64,000 bases of DNA, taken from contig NZ_JACHMG010000001.1 of the NCBI RefSeq assembly GCF_014204865.1, positions 4,614,501-4,678,500 of the forward strand, given 5' to 3'. Numbering within the stretch: position 1 is the stretch's first letter; each line of letters starts with the position of its first letter. Positions 33,920 to 42,384 of the stretch are shown in pieces. Both the position numbers and the translations under genes were made by a program. The DNA comes from Amycolatopsis jiangsuensis (GTDB lineage: Bacteria > Actinomycetota > Actinomycetes > Mycobacteriales > Pseudonocardiaceae). The notes under the pieces were generated by a model, which worked only from the letters and a program-made list of their open reading frames with translations, was not told where the DNA came from and did no database searches.

Positions 33920-34189
33920 TGAGTCGGCTGCGGGACTGTCCGTCGTGGACGGTCCCATGGTGTGGGAGCGGACCGTGGCGGTGAATCCCTCGTAGGTGTA
34001 GCCGGCCTCGTCCACCGCGGCCCGGATCGATGATTCGGCCACGGGCTCGGTGCTGCGGACGGTCACCTTTCCGGTTTCCACGTCGACAGTGACGGCTTCC
34101 ACACCCGGTAGCGCGGTGAGTTCCTCGGTCACCGACTGTGCGCAGTGGCCGCAGGACATTCCGCTGACGAGGTACTCGTTGTCGATCAT
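33896..34189 (-). CDS. Heavy-metal-associated (HMA) domain protein, copper-chaperone-like
   Basis: The 97-residue protein is a single HMA domain of the CopZ type. The metal-binding motif reads SGMSCGHCAQSV (Cys-Gly-His-Cys), with His in place of one usual residue, as in many actinobacterial copper chaperones. Residues 1-68 cover the domain (ending AVDEAGYTYEGF). The last 25 residues (SHTMGPSTTDSPAADSPRRP and so on) are outside the fold and their codons run into the 20-bp repeat array, so the stop codon itself belongs to a repeat unit. No copper ATPase is adjacent in the window. Confidence 0.88.
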   Translation of the reverse strand: MIDNEYLVSGMSCGHCAQSVTEELTALPGVEAVTVDVETGKVTVRSTEPVAESSIRAAVDEAGYTYEGFTATVRSHTMGPSTTDSPAADSPRRPSHA

Positions 34190-34241
34190 GAAGCGCAGCC
34201 TACGAGTCCGGTTCGGACTCGATCTGGGGCGTGCACGAAAA

Positions 34242-34273
34242 GGGCCGCCACCCGGCATGCGGGTGACGGCCCT
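34242..34273 (-). terminator. Terminator downstream of the second cold-shock gene
   Basis: GGGCCGCCACCCG and CGGGTGACGGCCC form a near-perfect 13-bp stem, followed by CTTTTCG on the minus strand. It lies 18 bases after the stop codon. Confidence 0.75.
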
Positions 34274-34290
34274 CGTTCGAAGGACGTGGG

Positions 34291-34494
34291 TCAGATAACG
34301 CTGACCGACGTGGCCTGCGGGCCCTTCTGACCCTGGCCGATCTCGAACTCCACGCGAGCGTTCTCCTCGAGGGTACGGAAACCGTTACCCTGGATCTCGC
34401 TGTAGTGAACGAAGACGTCGCCGCCACCGTTGTCGGGAGTGATGAAGCCGAACCCCTTCTCGGAGTTGAACCACTTCACGGTGCCCTGAGTCAT
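34291..34494 (-). CDS. Cold-shock domain protein (CspA family)
   Basis: This 67-residue protein has the RNP1 (KGFGFI) and RNP2 (VFVHY) motifs of the cold-shock domain. It differs from the other copy at 19125-19328 in DNGGGD versus DGGEGD and in its tail TSVSVI. It is monocistronic. The region upstream (34495-34680) is clearly less GC-rich than its surroundings, which fits a long cold-shock leader and promoter. RNA-chaperone activity is expected from the family. Confidence 0.95.
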   Translation of the reverse strand: MTQGTVKWFNSEKGFGFITPDNGGGDVFVHYSEIQGNGFRTLEENARVEFEIGQGQKGPQATSVSVI

Positions 34495-35585
34495 CTAACA
34501 ATCTCCATACATAACACCAAGCGGGAAGCCACATCGACGTCCCGGGTCCATCCCCGGGCGACGCGCACCTTACGATGCTGAAGGAGACCCAACGCCCGCT
34601 GGATTCTGCGAGCGTGACTCAACACGAACACAAAAATCAAGACCAACGAAAGTAAAGCACAACCAGCGACGAGCGGACAACCCCGACTCACCCGCTCGGG
34701 TCCAGGTCCGGCACGCGCATCCCTGTGACCCTTAACACCGGGGCCCCTGACGCCGCACGGCGCGCACGGCCAGTCGCCGCCTCCTCGAAACGCTCGATCG
34801 TGTCAACGGCACGGAAAACGCCCCGCCGAACCCCCTGCAACAGCAGTGACCGAGCGCCCGCCCTTCACCCCTACGCGACAGCTCGACGCGAATCCGTCCC
34901 GGCCCGACCACGGCGACCGAATGCCGCGATGGCCCACGTCCGCGACGCCATGCTCGCCGAACACCACCGAGACGACCAAGCAACCAGGCCGCCCCAGCCA
35001 AGGCCGCGATCAGCTCACTCCCAGCCCCGGTCAGCTCGGCCGAGTAATCCCGATCGGCTCGAGGTTTCCTCGCCAGCCGATGGTGCTACACCCAGCCGTT
35101 CCTTTGCCAGACAAGGAATCTGCCATCGCCAGGCTCAACAGCGACACGGCATACGAAGTCGAGACCTCGCTCACCGGCGGTCGGCACGCACCACGTGCAG
35201 CGCCCGCAGGAGAGCGGCGGGCCACGGCCAACGTCCGGAGAGCCGCATTCGCAGCAGCAACGCCACACGAAGCGTTCACGCGCCGCCAGGATCGCCACCC
35301 CGAGCGCTTGCCCATCGCGTCAACGCAAGCCCACCACGCGAGGCGCCCGCAGGCAATAAGCCACGCCATCAGCCCATCCGACGGGACGGCCGCGTCACCG
35401 GCTCAGACCGACATCTCGGCCTACGCCCCAGCTCGAATTCCCCACATCCACCGGCAACCCCGCTCGGATCGGCGTCCACCGACAACTCCGCGCGGATCGG
35501 TACATTCACCGCCGACCCAGCTCGAACCCCCTACGACTCCACCCCGAACGAACCCGCCCCCACTACCGGGCGACGGCGGGAGCGG
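34495..35585. other. Large gene-free gap upstream of the second cold-shock gene
   Basis: Open frames exist on both strands but are Arg/Pro/Thr-rich, mutually overlapping and without ribosome-binding sites, so none is accepted. The first 190 bases are relatively AT-rich and probably hold the cold-shock leader. The remainder consists of short C-rich segments with loose similarity to one another; I see no clear period. Confidence 0.5.
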
Positions 35586-35951
35586 TCATTCCCCGCTTGC
35601 CGGGCGTAGCGGGGCGTCGAACGGTGACCTCCAGTCCGCTCCGCGGTCGGGTGCCACCACGGCGACGTCGTGGGCCTCCGCGCTGGCGCTGAACAACACC
35701 GGGACCACTCCGGACTCGCCCTCGCCACCTGCGGACGCGGACGCACCGGCAGCGGACCGGCTCATACCGCGCCGCGTGCCGCCCGGCCCCACGGCGCCGG
35801 CCTCACGCAACGCGGACACCTCGGCGCCGGCCTCACGCAACGCGGACACTTCCGCGTCGGCCAGGACCACGCCCGCCACGCCTCCACGGGCCGTGGTCCG
35901 GCTGCCCCTGGCCCGCCCGGGCCGGAGCTTTTCGTTCTTTTCGTCGGTCAC
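35586..35951 (-). CDS. Hypothetical protein with internal duplication
   Basis: The product has 121 residues from the GTG at 35951, which has GAGGGGAG at a good distance; the frame upstream to 36083 has no such site. The sequence starts MTDEKNEKLRPGRARGSRT, is basic at first and then low in complexity. Residues EVSALREAGA occur twice in a row, from a duplicated block of DNA. No membrane segment or known domain is seen. Confidence is modest because the region has few features that separate real coding from chance open frames. Confidence 0.4.
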   Translation of the reverse strand: MTDEKNEKLRPGRARGSRTTARGGVAGVVLADAEVSALREAGAEVSALREAGAVGPGGTRRGMSRSAAGASASAGGEGESGVVPVLFSASAEAHDVAVVAPDRGADWRSPFDAPLRPASGE

Positions 35952-36193
35952 GGCGAAACTCCCCTCGTTCCTCCCCGCAGCGGCGGGGGGTGATGACCGC
36001 GATGATGCCATCGGGCACCGACAGAAACCGTCCGGCAGCGGCTGCGCCACTGCGGGAATGCGGTTGTCCCACGAGGATTCCACTGACGGCCAGAGCCGGT
36101 GGACCGTACCCCGAGAACACCTCCAGGTTACCCGAGCACCTCCCCCGCGGCCACCGAACGTCTCCGGCGTTTCCCCCTGTTCTCAGGAAGATT

Positions 36194-37837
36194 TCAGGAC
36201 GCGGGCGGACGGACGGCGCCGAGCAGGGTACTCAGCCGCACGTCGGGGGTGACCACGTCCGGATCGGTGCGCACGTCGATCACGCACGGGCGCTGCCGTA
36301 CCAACGCACTGGCCACGATCGGCTCCAGCTGGTGGCGATCGTCCACCGTGTACCCGGCCGCGCCGAGCCCGCGCGCCCACGAAGCGAAGTCCACAATGGG
36401 GACTGTCACCCCGGACAGCCGGCCGTGCGTCCGTGCCTGGTGCACAGCCAGCGGCCCGTGCAGACCGTTCTGGAAGACGACCACCATCACCGGCGCGCGG
36501 TAGCGTACGGCGGTTTCGATCTCCTGTCCGGTCATCAGTGTGCCCGCGTCGCCGACCATCGCCACGACAGCGCGACGCGGCTCCGCGAGCTTGGCCGCGA
36601 CCGCAGCGGGCACCGCGTACCCCATCGCCGCGTTGCTCGGACCCAGCTGACTGCGTGGTTCGGTGAAGCACCAGTACCGGTGCATGAACTGCGCGAAGTT
36701 CCCCGCGTCGCTGGTGACGACGGTGTCCTCCGGTGCGAGCTTCCGCAGCACGCGGACCACGTCGGCCGGGTGTACGCGCGACTCACCACTGGTGTCCGGC
36801 GGCGTCATGAAGGTGTGCACGGCGGCGTTGGCAGCCGACGCCCGCCGCGTACGCGGCGAAGCGATCGACCGTAGTTCTCGCAGGAACGGCTCCACCTCCG
36901 AGTCGACCCGGAAGGTCAGGCCACGCCGTCGCTGCTCCTCCATCCCCGTGCCGACGAGCACGAGCGTCTGCTGCGCCGTCGGGTAGCGGTAGCCCTGCGT
37001 GGTCACCTCGTCGAGCTGAGTACCGAGCGCGAGCACGAGGTCGGCCCGTTCCAGCGCGTCGAGCTGCCGTGCCGGGATGCCGAGGCCGAGGTGCCCGGCG
37101 TAGCGCTCGTGGTTCTCCGGGAACGCATCCTGCCGGCGAAACGCGTTGTACACCGGCAGCGACAGCTCGTCGGCGACGGCGATCAGCTCCTCACGCGCCG
37201 AACGCGCCCGCCCGCCCACGATCACCACCGGATAGCGCGCCTCGTCCACCAGCGCGGCCACCGCTTCCGCCGAACGGCCGAGCGTGCCGGTGGCAGGCGG
37301 CCGTACGGTGGCTGCCGGCTTGGCCGAGTCGTACGGCACGCCCCAGGCGTCGCTCGGCACGCCGATGACCACCGGACCCGGCCGCCCTTCCCGGCAGCGG
37401 GCGAGACCTTCGGCGAGCAGGTGCGGGACGTCGTCGGGGTCCTCGGCCCGCACACACCACTTCGAGATCGGCTCGAACGTGCTGGTCAGGTCGGTGGCCG
37501 GGACCTCGCCGGTGAGCACCGGATCGAGCGCGGGCGTCTCCAGCAGGACCACCATCGGCGTCTCGTCCTGGTACGCGGTCTGCACGCCGAGGACGAGGCC
37601 GGTGGCGCTCGGGCCGCGGCTCGCGAGCAGCACGGCGGGGCGGTCGGTGAGCTTGCCTTCCGCCTCGGCCATGAAGGCGGCGCCCGAATCGTGGCGCGCC
37701 GAGACGAGCGCGACCTCACGTTCGCGGCGCAGCGCGTCGAGCAGCTCCAGGAACGACTCGCCTACGACCGCGTACACCCGGCGGACCCGTGCCTCGATCA
37801 GGATGCGCACGGCCGTGTGCGCGACGGTGGTTCCCAC
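36194..37837 (-). CDS. Thiamine-diphosphate-dependent enzyme, acetolactate-synthase-like, with Asp at the catalytic Glu position
   Basis: The 547-residue protein has the three domains of decarboxylase/carboligase enzymes: Pyr (residues 1-175), a central domain with SAEAVAALVDEARYPVVIVGG, and the PP domain with the ThDP/Mg motif GDAGTLMTGQEIETAVRY ending in VVVFQNG. The usual catalytic Glu of the Pyr domain (HE at about position 50) is Asp50 here (ARHDSGAAF). Its substrate cannot be assigned; acetolactate synthase, benzaldehyde lyase and oxoacid decarboxylases are all relatives. It is divergent, by 84 bases, from the transhydrogenase gene, which suggests joint control. Confidence 0.8.
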   Translation of the reverse strand: MGTTVAHTAVRILIEARVRRVYAVVGESFLELLDALRREREVALVSARHDSGAAFMAEAEGKLTDRPAVLLASRGPSATGLVLGVQTAYQDETPMVVLLETPALDPVLTGEVPATDLTSTFEPISKWCVRAEDPDDVPHLLAEGLARCREGRPGPVVIGVPSDAWGVPYDSAKPAATVRPPATGTLGRSAEAVAALVDEARYPVVIVGGRARSAREELIAVADELSLPVYNAFRRQDAFPENHERYAGHLGLGIPARQLDALERADLVLALGTQLDEVTTQGYRYPTAQQTLVLVGTGMEEQRRRGLTFRVDSEVEPFLRELRSIASPRTRRASAANAAVHTFMTPPDTSGESRVHPADVVRVLRKLAPEDTVVTSDAGNFAQFMHRYWCFTEPRSQLGPSNAAMGYAVPAAVAAKLAEPRRAVVAMVGDAGTLMTGQEIETAVRYRAPVMVVVFQNGLHGPLAVHQARTHGRLSGVTVPIVDFASWARGLGAAGYTVDDRHQLEPIVASALVRQRPCVIDVRTDPDVVTPDVRLSTLLGAVRPPAS

Positions 37838-37921
37838 TTGGTATCTAATGAGGAGAGCTTAGGGCGGCACCGTTGACCGCCGTCAAGTGATCTTGAACAA
37901 CTGGATGCCAGGTTGAGCAGA

Positions 37922-39244
37922 ATGTCCGCTTTGCCCGCCCACGCAGGAAGCGAGGTCGCCACCGTGCCGTCCACCGAACATGAAACCGTCTTCACCTACG
38001 GAGCACCGGCGCTGAAGTACGGCACCGGCGCGAGCGACGAGATCGGCTACGACCTGACGCAGTACGGCGCACGCCGGGTCCTCGTCGTCACCGATCCGGT
38101 CGTCGCGGCCACCGGCTGGCCGGAGCGGATCGCCGAAGGCATCCGCGGATACGGCATCGCGACCGAGACGTTCGACGGCGTGCACGTCGAACCGACCGAC
38201 GTCAGTCTCCAGAAGGCGGTCGATTTCGCACGCGGCTCCGGGCCGTACGACGCCTTCGTGGCCGTCGGCGGCGGCTCCAGCATCGACACCGCGAAGGCGG
38301 CCAATCTGCTGACCAGCAACGACGGTGAGCTGATGGACTACGTCAACGCGCCGGTCGGCGGCGGCCGGGCGCCGGCGAACCCGCTCAAGCCGCTGGTCGC
38401 GGTGCCGACCACGACCGGAACCGGTTCCGAGAGCACTACGGTGTGCGTGCTGGACGTGCTGTCGCTGCGGGTGAAGAGCGGGATCAGCCACCTCCGGTTG
38501 CGTCCGTCCCTTGCGGTCGTCGATCCGCGGCTCACGGTCAGCCAGCCGGCCGGAGTCACCGCGGCGAGCGGCATGGACATCCTGTGCCACGCCGCGGAGA
38601 GCTACACCGCGAAGCCGTACACCGATTTCGCCAGGAAACGCCCCGAGGAGCGCGTGCCCTACTGTGGCGCGAACCCGATGGCCGACCTGTTCGCGGAAAA
38701 GTCGCTGCAGCTGCTTTCCTGGGCGCTGCCCGCCGCGGTCCGCGACGGCGAGGACCTCGCCGCACGCGAGGCGATGGCGCTGGCCGCGACGCTCGCCGGA
38801 CTCGGCTTCGGCAACGCCGGCGTGCACATCCCCCACGCCAACGCTTATCCGATCGCCGGGCAGGTGCGGGACTTCCACCCGGACGGCTATCCGGGCGACG
38901 AGGCGATGGTGCCGCACGGCATGGCGGTGTCGCTCACCGCGCCGGCCGCGTTCCGGTTCACCTTTTCCGCGGCGCCGGAGCGTCACCTGCGGGTGGCCCG
39001 GCTGCTCGCACCCGATCTCGAGTGGCCCGGCGACCTCGCCGACCATCTGCCCGCGGTGCTGACCAACCTGATGCGCGAGATCGGCATCCCGGCCGGAATC
39101 GGTTCCGTCGGCTACTCGGAGTCCGATGTGGACTCTCTGGTGGACGGCACGCTCAAGCAACAGCGGCTACTGGCGACCGCGCCACGCAGTGCGTCCGAGG
39201 ACGACCTCGCGGACATCCTGCGTGCCTCGGTGAGCCTGTGGTGA
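37922..39244 (+). CDS. Iron-containing alcohol dehydrogenase, hydroxyacid-oxoacid transhydrogenase (ADHFE1-like)
   Basis: This 440-residue enzyme resembles HOT, which moves hydride from 4-hydroxybutyrate to 2-oxoglutarate giving succinic semialdehyde and D-2-hydroxyglutarate. Family landmarks are AVGGGSSIDTAKAANLL, PTTTGTGSESTTVCV, the metal ligands in DILCHAAESY, HIPHANAYPIAG and PHGMAVSLT, and the long insert of this subgroup (PYTDFARKRPEERVPYCGAN). ATG at 37922 or GTG at 37964 may be the start. The next gene, a thioesterase, starts in its stop codon (GTGA), so the two are co-translated. Confidence 0.85.
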   Translation: MSALPAHAGSEVATVPSTEHETVFTYGAPALKYGTGASDEIGYDLTQYGARRVLVVTDPVVAATGWPERIAEGIRGYGIATETFDGVHVEPTDVSLQKAVDFARGSGPYDAFVAVGGGSSIDTAKAANLLTSNDGELMDYVNAPVGGGRAPANPLKPLVAVPTTTGTGSESTTVCVLDVLSLRVKSGISHLRLRPSLAVVDPRLTVSQPAGVTAASGMDILCHAAESYTAKPYTDFARKRPEERVPYCGANPMADLFAEKSLQLLSWALPAAVRDGEDLAAREAMALAATLAGLGFGNAGVHIPHANAYPIAGQVRDFHPDGYPGDEAMVPHGMAVSLTAPAAFRFTFSAAPERHLRVARLLAPDLEWPGDLADHLPAVLTNLMREIGIPAGIGSVGYSESDVDSLVDGTLKQQRLLATAPRSASEDDLADILRASVSLW

Positions 39245-39651
39245 CCTATCCGCACTGGCACACGGTTCCGTTGCGCTGGAAGGACAACGACGTCTACGGC
39301 CACGTGAACAACGTGGTGCACTACTCGCTGATGGACACCGTGATCAACACCTGGCTCGTGGAGCGGGGCGGGCTCGACGTCGCGGCCGGTCCGGTGATCG
39401 GGCTGTGCGTGGAATCGCACTGCGCGTACCACGCTTCGGTGTCCTTTCCGGACTCGTTGCGGATCGGGCTGCGGGTGGCGCACCTCGGCCGGTCGAGCGT
39501 CCGGTACGAGATCGGGATGTACTCCGCCACCGGCGCGCTGGTGGCGGAGGGGCACTTCGTGCACGTGTTCGTGGACCGCGAGAACCGGCGGCCGGTACCG
39601 GTGTCCGGCAAGCTGCGTGAGTCGCTGGAGGAACTGCTGGTTACGGCCTGA
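39241..39651 (+). CDS. Acyl-CoA thioesterase, YbgC/4HBT hotdog family
   Basis: This 136-residue protein has a single hotdog domain. The active-site stretch PLRWKDNDVYGHVNNVVHY carries the Asp and the GHVNN loop typical of 4-hydroxybenzoyl-CoA thioesterase-like proteins, and the C-terminal strand GHFVHVFVDRENRRPVP is standard. The GTG start overlaps the stop of the transhydrogenase gene by four bases. Acyl substrate unknown; linkage with the transhydrogenase hints at a short C4-type acyl-CoA, but that is inference. The gene is followed by an 18-bp repeat array. Confidence 0.85.
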   Translation: MTYPHWHTVPLRWKDNDVYGHVNNVVHYSLMDTVINTWLVERGGLDVAAGPVIGLCVESHCAYHASVSFPDSLRIGLRVAHLGRSSVRYEIGMYSATGALVAEGHFVHVFVDRENRRPVPVSGKLRESLEELLVTA

Positions 39652-39659
39652 GGACGGTT

Positions 39660-39793
39660 CAGGCGGTTCAGTTGGTTCAACCGGCTCAGTCGGTTCAACC
39701 GGCCCAGTCGGTTCAACCGGCCCAGTCGGTTCAACCGGCCCAGTCGGTTCAACCGGCCCAGTCGGTTCACATGGCTCAGGCGGCCCAGCCGGT
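39660..39793. repeat. 18-bp tandem repeat between thioesterase and GntP genes
   Basis: Six units of exactly 18 bases, GGTTCAACCGGCCCAGTC-like, run from 39674 to 39781, flanked by poorer copies on both sides. Each central unit holds the palindrome CGGTT-C-AACCG. The array occupies the whole space between two convergent genes. Confidence 0.88.
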
Positions 39794-41233
39794 TCACACG
39801 AAGATCGACAGCACTCCCAGCACTGCCAGGCCCAGCACGCTGACCAGCGTCTGAACCGTGGTGTGCAGTTTCGTGGCCTGCCCCATGCTCATCCCGAAGG
39901 ATTCCTTGACCAGCCAGAACCCGGCGTGGTTCACGTAGTTGAGCCCGATCGAGCCCGCGCCGATGGCGACCACCACCATCGCGGTGTACCAGCTGTCGCC
40001 GTGCGCGAGCAGCGGCGCGACGATTCCGGTGGAGGAAACGATTCCGACCGTCGCCGACCCGGTGGACGCGGACAGCAGCAGCGCCAGCAGCCAGCCGAGC
40101 AGCAGCACGCTGATCCGCAGGCTGCCCGCGGCCGAGCCGACCGCGTCGCTGATCCCGGAATCCTGCAGCACCTCGTTGAACGCGCCCCCGCCACCGATGA
40201 TCAGCAGGATGCCGACGACCGGTTTGAGACTGTCCGAAAGGGACCGTCGTACGGCTTCACCCGGGCGGCCGCGCAGCAACGCCAGCGCGAACAACGCGAA
40301 CAGGAAGCCTGCCAGCATCGCGATCACCGGCTCACCGAGCAACGTCGCCGCCGACCGCACGCCGTTTCCTTCCGGCAGCACGATTTCGGCCAGCGTGCGC
40401 AGCAGCATCAGCACGACCGGCACGAGGATGGAAACGATTGCGGCGCCGGTGGGCACGGCACCGCGCACCCGCCCGGCGCCCTCGCCGCCACGCGCCGGGA
40501 CGCCCGCGCCCGCCATACCGCCGGACTGGTCGTCGACGCGGCCACGCCGGGTGAACTGGTGCACCAGCGCCTGCTCCGGCTGGACGCTCAGCCGCGCGGC
40601 CAACCACCGGCCGAAGACCGGACCGGCCAGTATCACCGTCGGCACCGCGCACACGAATCCGACGAGGATCGTCTTGCCGAGATCGGCGTGCAGCCCGGAC
40701 ACCGCGATCAGCGGGCCGGGGTGCGGCGGCACCATGCCGTGCAGGGTGGCGAGCGCGGCGATGGTCGGGGTGGCCAGCAGGGTGTAGGACGACGTGGTCG
40801 CGGCCCCGGCCCGCTTCAGCCGCTCCGCCACGCTGAACACCAGCGGCAGCAACACGATCAGCCCGACCTCGAAGAACATCGGGATGCCGATGATGAACGC
40901 GGCCAGCGCCATCAGCCACGGCAGGGTGCGGGGCGTCGACCGCTCGACCACCGCGGTGGCGATCCGGTCGGTGGCCCCGGAATCGGCGAGCAGCCTGCCG
41001 AGCATGGTGCCCAGTGCCAGGGTGACGCCGACGTTGCCGAGGATGTCACCGGCCCCGGTCTCGATCGACTTGGCGAGCTTGGTCACCGGCTCGCCGGCCA
41101 CCAGGCCCGCGGCCAGCGCCACGACCAGCAACGCAACGAACGGATGCAGTCGCAGCCGCGAGTTGATCAACGTGACCAGCAGCGCGATCGCGACGACCAG
41201 CACCACCAGCAGGAACCACGTGTGGCCGGTCAC
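39794..41233 (-). CDS. GntP family gluconate:H+ symporter
   Basis: The 479-residue permease has about twelve to fourteen membrane helices and GntP features such as HPFVALLVVALAAGLVAGEP near the N-terminus and the SASTGSATVGIVSSTGIV segment. It probably imports gluconate or a related sugar acid. A GAGGAGG site precedes the GTG start at 41233. A perfect palindrome GGAATCGATTCC lies 49 bases upstream, and the divergently placed regulator gene next to it encodes a LacI-type protein. No gluconate kinase gene is near. Confidence 0.88.
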   Translation of the reverse strand: MTGHTWFLLVVLVVAIALLVTLINSRLRLHPFVALLVVALAAGLVAGEPVTKLAKSIETGAGDILGNVGVTLALGTMLGRLLADSGATDRIATAVVERSTPRTLPWLMALAAFIIGIPMFFEVGLIVLLPLVFSVAERLKRAGAATTSSYTLLATPTIAALATLHGMVPPHPGPLIAVSGLHADLGKTILVGFVCAVPTVILAGPVFGRWLAARLSVQPEQALVHQFTRRGRVDDQSGGMAGAGVPARGGEGAGRVRGAVPTGAAIVSILVPVVLMLLRTLAEIVLPEGNGVRSAATLLGEPVIAMLAGFLFALFALALLRGRPGEAVRRSLSDSLKPVVGILLIIGGGGAFNEVLQDSGISDAVGSAAGSLRISVLLLGWLLALLLSASTGSATVGIVSSTGIVAPLLAHGDSWYTAMVVVAIGAGSIGLNYVNHAGFWLVKESFGMSMGQATKLHTTVQTLVSVLGLAVLGVLSIFV

Positions 41234-41281
41234 CGGCAGCCTCCTCTCGGGCGGCAGCCGGCTGTGCGGCAGCGCACCTCT

Positions 41282-41293
41282 GGAATCGATTCC
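41282..41293. promoter_or_regulatory. Putative LacI operator at the gntP promoter
   Basis: GGAATCGATTCC is a perfect 12-bp palindrome with a central CG, the usual form of LacI/GalR operators. It is 49 bases before the gntP start. A near copy lies upstream of the lacI-type gene at 42340. Confidence 0.6.
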
Positions 41294-41341
41294 GGAAGTC
41301 TGACACTCGGGTTACGCCTGGTCAACTCGGGGGTATCGGGA

Positions 41342-42322
41342 CTAGTCGGGAACGAACGAACGCCGTCGTTCCGGAACGCTGGAGCCGCGCACGACGAGTT
41401 CGGCCACCAGTTCCAGGCCGGCCGGTACCGCGGCGGCGTCCTCGACCGCGTCGACCAGCAGGTCCACCGCGCGGGCGCCGAGCGCCGCCCACGGTGGCCG
41501 GACGACGGTGAGCGGCGGGTCGAAGTGCCGCGCCAGCTCCCCGTCGCCGAAGGCCACCAGGGACACGTCCTCGGGCACGGTCAGCCCGCCCCGGCGGAAG
41601 CCCACCACGGAGTGCGCGGCCAGTGCCGGACTGGTGGCGAAGAACCCGTCCACCAGCACCTCGGTGACCACCGGTTCGACCGCGGCCTCGGCCGGCGCCG
41701 CGATGTGCACCTCGGGCACGGGCAGCCGGGCGGCCGAGCAGGCGGCGAGGAAACCGTCGACCACCGGGCCGGACGATTCGGCCAGCACGGCGAGCCGGGT
41801 CCGGCCCTGGTCGGCCAGGTGCCGGCCGGCAGCACGTCCGGCCTGCCACAACGCGGTGCGCAGCAAGGCACCATCGCCGTGCTCGAGGTTGTCGTCGACG
41901 ACCGCGGTGGGCAGGGGTACGCCGTCCTCGCCGATCACCGGGGGCAACGTCCGTCCCGGCGAGATGAGCAGCAGCCCGTCGACCGAGAGCCCGTCGACCG
42001 GCTGGTCACCGTCCCGCGCCGGGTCCAGGTAGTGCAGCACCAGGTGGTATCCACGCCGCCGGGCCTGAGCGGCCGCGCCGGCCAGAATCGGTTCCCATCC
42101 ACTCGCGTCCCCCGGCACCGCGGCAGCCAGCAGCCGCAGCCGCCCGGTACGCAGGCTCTGCGCCGCGCGATTGGGCTGGTAGCCGAGGTCCGCGGCCACC
42201 TCGAGGATGCGTGCCCGGGTCGCCTCGCCGACGTCCTGCTGCCGCGACGAAAGCGCACGCGACGCCGTCGCCTTGGCCACGCCCGCGGCCTTCGCGACGT
42301 CTGCGAGCGATACCCGACGCAT
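41342..42322 (-). CDS. LacI family transcriptional regulator
   Basis: The 326-residue regulator starts MRRVSLADVAKAAGVAKATASRAL, a standard LacI helix-turn-helix, with the hinge helix NRAAQSLRTGRLRLLAA. A sugar-binding periplasmic-protein-like domain fills the rest. The ATG at 42322 follows a GGGAGG site; much longer upstream frames are repeat-derived. Operators at 41282 (gntP promoter) and 42340 (its own promoter) suggest that it controls gluconate uptake and itself. It lies in tandem with gntP, upstream of it on the same strand. Confidence 0.92.
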   Translation of the reverse strand: MRRVSLADVAKAAGVAKATASRALSSRQQDVGEATRARILEVAADLGYQPNRAAQSLRTGRLRLLAAAVPGDASGWEPILAGAAAQARRRGYHLVLHYLDPARDGDQPVDGLSVDGLLLISPGRTLPPVIGEDGVPLPTAVVDDNLEHGDGALLRTALWQAGRAAGRHLADQGRTRLAVLAESSGPVVDGFLAACSAARLPVPEVHIAAPAEAAVEPVVTEVLVDGFFATSPALAAHSVVGFRRGGLTVPEDVSLVAFGDGELARHFDPPLTVVRPPWAALGARAVDLLVDAVEDAAAVPAGLELVAELVVRGSSVPERRRSFVPD

Positions 42323-42339
42323 GCCACCCTCCCGGGACC

Positions 42340-42351
42340 GGAACCGATTCC
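42340..42351. promoter_or_regulatory. Putative LacI operator at the regulator's own promoter
   Basis: GGAACCGATTCC differs by one base from the palindrome at 41282 and lies 18 bases before the regulator's start codon, a good place for autorepression. Confidence 0.5.
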
Positions 42352-42384
42352 GACAGCATTCCACAGCCGACAGGTCCCGGGCAG

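Noticed and set aside
34725..36252. Overlapping plus-strand frames of 294 and 468 codons
   Set aside because: Arg/Pro/Thr-rich, overlapping in different frames, no start signals and no domain; they look like chance frames in GC-rich noncoding DNA.
39321..39854. Frames translating the 18-bp array as NRLGRL- or VQPAQS-type repeats
   Set aside because: The unit is a multiple of three so any frame stays open; there is no ribosome-binding site and the frames run into real genes on the wrong strand or phase.
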